Shown piece after piece: positions 61,605 to 64,000 of a DNA stretch of 64,000 bases. A program made the translations under genes and the position numbers. The notes beneath the pieces are model-generated. The model was not told the origin of the DNA and searched no databases. It saw only the letters and a program-made list of their open reading frames with translations. Every line of letters begins with the position of its first letter. The stretch's first letter is position 1. The stretch is from the NCBI GenBank assembly GCA_005408345.1, contig SEMN01000264.1:558001-622000 (forward strand), read 5' to 3'. This DNA is from Macquaria australasica. Its lineage: Eukaryota; Chordata; Actinopteri; Centrarchiformes; Percichthyidae.

Positions 61605-62835
61605 CCCACTCCCTGTGTCTCTGTTGCCCTCCTCCATCTCCTCTACAAGTGGGTCATACTTCCTGGGTCAGGCTGAGATTGAAGCGGGGGCCTATGGGAG
61701 TTGTGGTTGTTTCTAGCTGGCTGAGTGAGCATTCATGCATTTGTATGCGTGTGTGTGTGAGAGTGGGTGCGTTGGTCGTGAGTTTCATTAATAGCACAGC
61801 TAATCACTACATGGTTCCCAGTCCCCTTTGAGGCACTGGTAATTAATTGATTCATTACTTTGATGAAAGAGCCGGTTGCCTGTGTCAGGTCATCTGACGT
61901 GTCAGTGTCAGCCCTGACATTCACAGGTCAGGCCATCGCTTCCCACATGATATTTTACAATGACTAAAAGTGGTACATACGTGACCCAATCCAGGTCTGC
62001 CAGACACTGAAAAATGAAATTAAAGGTGTGCAGGCTGCAGGGTGTGGCCTAATGTCTGCACCGCATACTGCAGATCCAGCTAGTTTTTATACATATACAT
62101 ATATAATTGTTTATTTGTTAATAAGGATCCCCGTTAGCTGACGCCATAGCAATGAGCAAGTCTTCCTGGGGTGAATTTCAGCCTCCATGGCCAGTGGGAA
62201 TAAAATAGCTTTGTTCAGTTTTCAGATAGAACCGATAAGGACAATAATTGGGGAAGTGTGGAGCGTAATGTCAGTGACAGTGGGTAAGGTCAGAGTTCAA
62301 AGCCACACTGCTGAAGAAGTATCCTTGAACACGACACTCAATCTGAACTAGTGACAAGATGAATTTCATCTTCAGGAATCAATAAACTGACAGAGCCGTG
62401 TGTAGATTTAAGATAGACAGACGGTGCTCTTTTACGATGGCTACCACTTTATTTCATGCCACATCTTGGAGCCATTTAGTGTAAGCTTGCTCCTTAATGC
62501 CAGTGACTCAACTATTACTTCCCCAGCTGCTCCGAATTCTGGTTTAAAACTCAACCTCCAGTAGGACGGGACTATTTCTCCTCCAAAAAGTTTCAAGATA
62601 AATAACGATTACAATATCATGACTTCTCTCCAGTGGATGCAGTACGTGATTTGCATAAAAGGTAAATTAAGAATTCAGGGATGATTTGGATGACAGGGCA
62701 GGAGGAGAAAAGCACCTCAAAGTGACATTCAAATACTCCCTTGGGCTTGTCTTATGTCTCTGCTCTCTCTCTCTTTCAGGCATCAGCACATTGATAGCTA
62801 AAGGCGTGTATGACTCTGCCTTCCCTCTTCACGAT
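36222..62835 (+). CDS. ano2: Anoctamin-2-like calcium-activated chloride channel, N-terminal part (8 coding exons, incomplete at right edge)
   Basis: Ca2+-gated Cl- channel of the TMEM16 family; ANO2 works in the membrane of photoreceptors and olfactory neurons. Coding exons: 36222-36258, 42053-42249, 46239-46622, 56746-56844, 59217-59365, 60357-60411, 60518-60569 and 62780-62835. All join in phase and give 343 codons. The start at 36222 has a good context (GGAAATGG) and the exon ends in a consensus donor CAG/GTGAGT. The first two exons (about 78 residues) are not recognised as conserved and rest on splice phase. The cytoplasmic anoctamin dimerisation domain starts near residue 92 (GLYFSDGRRKVDYVLVF). 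It continues with LLEAGLEIERDKE, HAPWPVLCREAEFLKIKVPTK, KDTFFDNATRGRIVYEILRR and GISTLIAKGVYDSAFPLHD. SIVSNG, FLKIKVPTK and KDTFFDNATR favour ANO2 over ANO1. Transmembrane segments and Ca2+ site lie off the window. Whether this is ano2a or ano2b cannot be told. Confidence 0.88.
37180..37870 (+). repeat. Two diverged copies of an AT-rich dispersed repeat in direct orientation
   Basis: Copy 1 starts near 37186 (CTCCAGACATGTTTGTAGACATATAAAA) and copy 2 near 37695 (CTCCAGACGTGTTTTAACATGTATATAAA). Both continue with TTGGAATAA/TTGAATAAT, then TTCAATTACCTTGTTAAAA, then CATCTACT, and reach a TTTCCACACCAC-like block (37437 and 37845). Between them sits a reverse copy of the AAAACTCCACAGGGTGCC end (37517-37540). 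It lies in ano2 intron 1. Confidence 0.6.
37926..38437 (+). repeat. Pair of ~135-bp direct repeats with ~240 bp between them
   Basis: 37926-38060 and 38297-38437 share, in order, GAAACTTTC, AGATGAATGTGAAAACA/AGGTGAATGTGAAAACA, AACTCTGCAC, CACAGTGAAGCTTAAACAT/CACAGTAAAGGTCAAACAT, AACAAGAAG and GGAGGGGA. The spacer carries a GCGTTACTGCCACCTCAGTGG block. The arrangement could be a small LTR-like or duplicated element. No terminal TG..CA or target duplication was confirmed. Confidence 0.6.
38940..39700 (-). pseudogene. LINE 3' part, degenerate, in ano2 intron 1
   Basis: Minus-strand text parallels the C-terminal region of the other LINE copies: GGGAGCCAGTGTAAAGATTT, CAGCAGCGTTCTGAATGAGC, GAGGCCATTACAGCAGTCC and GCATGAATGAGTTTCTC. 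An A-rich low-complexity segment (39040-39115) lies at the 3' side. There is no intact frame and the reverse-transcriptase core is absent. Confidence 0.65.
40930..41380. mobile_element. MITE of the AGCTTAGC family, copy B
   Basis: It contains CAGCTTAGCTTAGCGTAAAG followed by ACTGGAAACAGCTAGCCTGG, the marker of the nested element at 20425-20850, in the same orientation. It then has TAATTAACACGTTATATC and a poly(T) run at 41273-41284. Ends are approximate. It is in ano2 intron 1. Confidence 0.55.
42885..43170. mobile_element. MITE with CCACACTGCAAAAA ends
   Basis: The left end CCACACTGCAAAAA and the right end TTTTTTACAGTGTGG are inverted repeats around about 285 bp of AT-rich sequence. It lies immediately upstream of the alternative ano2 first exon, so it would be part of that promoter's 5' flank. 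Confidence 0.65.
43485..43517 (+). CDS. ano2: Possible alternative first coding exon of ano2
   Basis: The ATG at 43485 opens MQISPSEDKTP and runs straight into a consensus donor GTAAGT at 43518, in phase 0. Phase 0 is exactly what the acceptor of the third ano2 exon (46239) needs, so this exon can replace the first two. The upstream 350 bp contain a GC-rich, CpG-containing patch (about 43165-43205) and a pyrimidine-rich stretch (43440-43470), compatible with a promoter. Alternative promoters changing the N-terminus are known for the paralogue ANO1. Transcript evidence is lacking. Confidence 0.5.
44754..45331. mobile_element. Fold-back element with ~150-170 bp inverted arms
   Basis: The left arm 44754-44926 and right arm about 45188-45331 are reverse complements over most of their length (GTCCAAATAGAAAATTG at one end, CAATTTTCTATTTGGAC at the other). 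The spacer (about 260 bp) holds a GC-rich, C-rich patch at 44930-45015 flanked by further AAATGCCAAATGG-type repeats. A partial extra copy of the terminus lies at 44668. It belongs to no coding gene and lies in ano2 intron 2. Confidence 0.75.
47028..47336. mobile_element. Dispersed fish repeat in ano2 intron 3
   Basis: The stretch runs from GCTGTGCAGGTAGTG through CCAAAACAGTAAAGTTGCGGG, ACAATGAGCTGAAAGACGC and GAGGGTTCGTCCCTCTGAGA to TGATTGGTGCAGCTTTAA. I recognise this order of phrases from repetitive DNA of many teleosts. No termini or duplication were established. Confidence 0.5.
47340..53900 (+). other. Interior of ano2 intron 3, no exon seen
   Basis: Mostly unique AT-rich sequence. It has a (GT)n microsatellite at 49501-49530 and a shorter one at about 49932-49946. 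There is a block of ordinary GC content at 49960-50240 with homeodomain-like and repeat-free sequence, and a purine-rich tract at 52465-52560. No splice-flanked coding segment matching an anoctamin was found, in agreement with the in-phase join 46622 to 56746. Confidence 0.5.
49501..49530. repeat. (GT)n microsatellite
   Basis: Fifteen uninterrupted GT units in ano2 intron 3. Confidence 0.95.
53915..54474. mobile_element. DNA transposon remnant/MITE with GGGTCGTGTCTAGATGG termini
   Basis: The left end GGGTCGTGTCTAGATGGTAA and the right end TACCATCTAGACACGACCC are inverted repeats. Further inward, CTAGATTTGCGAAACTCTTGC pairs with GCAAGAGGTTTGCAAATCTAG. Flanks share CAACGTCA on both sides, a 7-8 bp target duplication (53907-53914 and about 54474-54481) consistent with hAT. 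About 560 bp with no intact transposase. Confidence 0.82.
54967..54979. repeat. Poly(C) run
   Basis: An uninterrupted C run of about 13 or more bases, unusual in this AT-rich intron. It adjoins a CCCCAACCC stretch. Confidence 0.9.
55899..56387. mobile_element. MITE with CAGGGTTCGTACA ends
   Basis: The left end CAGGGTTCGTACAAAGTG and the right end GCTGTACGAACCT are inverted. The inner parts mirror one another (AAAATGCTTGATTTTC with AAGTGCTTGAAAAGTCC). Flanks CTTTTTA on the left and CTTTTTTA on the right are a near 8-bp duplication. It lies about 350 bp before ano2 exon 4. Confidence 0.7.
57068..59100 (-). pseudogene. LINE (L2/Rex-like) filling ano2 intron 4, with the catalytic centre deleted
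   Basis: About 2 kb on the minus strand. The 5' part (59034-58708) reads as the linker between endonuclease and reverse transcriptase. 58597-58172 is the front of the reverse transcriptase (ENYRPIANLPFLKKIIEKVV, FQSGFRTNHSTVTALVRVVN, LLDLSPDFDTVDHVILLHRL). 57975-57391 is the C-terminal part (FYHLRNISKVRCFLSQSDSE, FSRLDYCNALFAG, FKSRLKTHLFAQAFS). Between them the segment that should carry the PQGSVLGP and YADD boxes is missing (around 58150-58180). The 3' tail is TATATAAATAAACTTGACT. Truncated at the 5' end and inactive. Confidence 0.88.
59370..59451. repeat. (CA)n microsatellite directly after an ano2 donor
   Basis: A CA run of about 80 bases, starting four bases after the GT of the donor that ends ano2 exon 5 (59365). 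The first units contain CG interruptions. Confidence 0.95.
61551..61601. repeat. (CA)n microsatellite
   Basis: About 25 CA units in ano2 intron 7. The open frames encoding long Thr-His runs here come from the repeat. Confidence 0.95.
62090..62205. repeat. Fragment of a dispersed fish repeat (AAGGATCCCCGTTAGCTGACG)
   Basis: AATAAGGATCCCCGTTAGC followed by GACGCC and GCAAGTCTTCCTGGGGT is a phrase I know from the 3' part of teleost retroposon-like repeats. Only about 110 bases are recognisable. The family is not assigned. Confidence 0.4.
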
Positions 62836-64000
62836 GTAAGTGTGAAGTTTGAAATTCCCACTTGACGCCCATTGGTTTCAATTTATTTCACTGCAATATT
62901 CAATTTGCAGAGAATGGGAACTTGCTTGAAACTGGAATCACAGTCGATGATTCGATGCATCTTGGTTTTTGTCAAACTCGTTATATCTCGTATCTATGAT
63001 ATCTTTGTAATACAGGTGCTGGAGCATACTATGGCATTTGTTGTTGTAGCTGTGTGGGTAAAAATAAGAAAGGAAGAAAAGACCAAATTCTAATTTTCTA
63101 ATATTCTCAAATGTTAAAGCTATCTACAGGCACATTGGAAGAAGCACAAACAAGGAAGGGTTGTCTGAACAATCCCTGCTCTCAACTGCATTAGCATCAT
63201 GTGATAAGATATCTTTAAAAAACAGAAAGGCGAGATACACCATTGTGACGTCTGAAGCAAGTTTTAAGTCTCTGCAGGTTGATTTTCCACTGAAACAAAC
63301 TGCACAGGGCAGGTAGGATATCGATCCTAAAAGCTACAGAATGTTTTGAAAAAAGGTCAGGAGAGTATACTGTATATGAGTTATAGTTAATTATGCTAAA
63401 TCATGTGAAACCAGTTTGGTACTTTTGGTTTTCAGAACATTTCTTGTGACACACTGTGCTGCCTGCTAGAGAGGTTTGAATGTTGAGCAATTTGTGTTTT
63501 TATAGTGTAACTGCACCCTCAGATTCAGCTAGAACCCAGCAAATTTAAAAAATGCGACGAGTGAGGGAACAACTGTAGGAGTCGTGGCTACGTAGTGTGT
63601 GAGTCAGGGGACATGGGGGAGACTGACTGCCACTGATTAGAGTCTTTTTTTATATGAATTTCATGACGTAGACAGGTCCCAACCAGTTGACTCTATGTCA
63701 GCATTGGCCTCGCAGGTTCAGGGCTGATTTAAAACAGTAGATGGTGTGTTGAGCCATTTTCAGCCCATGAAATGCCGATTTTTATATATTTGGTAAGTCA
63801 TATCATTTAGTTTACAGCTCAAAAAAACATGTCTAAGTGTGCACTAGTGTATCTGTGTTTGATTCTATTAAGTATGTTTCTGCAGTTAATGTCTGTGAGT
63901 GTGTTAATGCGTGTATTGCTAAATGTTTGAGTGAGTGAGTGAATGAGCACAGTGCGCTGTCCAGGACAGATTTGCATGTGATTGTATGCCTCTCTTCCTG
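62836..64000 (+). other. ano2: ano2 intron 8, to the edge of the window
   Basis: A consensus donor GTAAGT follows the exon ending at 62835. No further anoctamin exon is visible before the window ends. The next expected exon, carrying the stretch before the first membrane segment, must lie outside. Confidence 0.6.

Noticed and set aside
61544..61831. Open frames with long Thr-His runs
   Set aside because: Pure translation of the (CA)n microsatellite, with no other evidence for coding.
1..64000. CRISPR arrays, bacterial operons, rRNA or tRNA genes
   Set aside because: None seen. Regular repeats are microsatellites, and inverted repeats are transposon ends. A tRNA scan by eye found no convincing cloverleaf.

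Overview
This window is nuclear DNA of a ray-finned (teleost) fish, probably a percomorph. It has spliced vertebrate genes with GT-AG introns, many short non-autonomous DNA transposons, 5'-truncated LINEs and abundant (CA)n microsatellites. There are no bacterial operons, CRISPR arrays or rRNA genes, and I found no tRNA.

Three genes could be assembled exon by exon, with matching splice phases at every junction. (1) hbp1, the HMG-box transcription factor 1, lies on the minus strand. It has 12 coding exons from 10398 down to 4802 (493 codons plus stop), a predicted non-coding exon ending at 11450, and CCAAT-box promoter motifs at 11512-11615. (2) pik3cg, the PI3-kinase gamma catalytic subunit p110-gamma, lies on the plus strand. 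It has 23 coding exons from 15072 to 28066 (1123 codons plus stop) and all catalytic motifs are intact. A candidate 5' non-coding exon ends at 13460, so hbp1 and pik3cg are divergent neighbours about 2 kb apart. (3) An ano2-type anoctamin, a calcium-activated chloride channel, lies on the plus strand. Eight N-terminal coding exons (36222-62835, 343 codons) are present, and the membrane-spanning part lies beyond the right edge. A second possible first exon at 43485-43517 splices in phase to the same third exon.

Layout: 1-2216 looks like the 3' untranslated end of a plus-strand gene that converges on hbp1. By human synteny it could be cog5, but no coding sequence confirms this. 2280-4801 is the hbp1 3'UTR or flank. 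4802-11450 is hbp1. 11450-13460 is the divergent promoter interval. 13460-28240 is pik3cg. 28240-36000 is intergenic. 36000 to the right edge is ano2, with large introns full of repeats.

The three genes do not form an operon-like unit. hbp1 is a chromatin-associated repressor, pik3cg a lipid kinase downstream of G-protein-coupled receptors, and ano2 a sensory-cell channel. I found no convincing new biological system. The most useful second-look items are the alternative ano2 first exon, dinucleotide repeats placed exactly at splice sites in all three genes, the heavily split 5' half of pik3cg compared with mammals, a readable hbp1 last intron, and several well-delimited transposons with target-site duplications.
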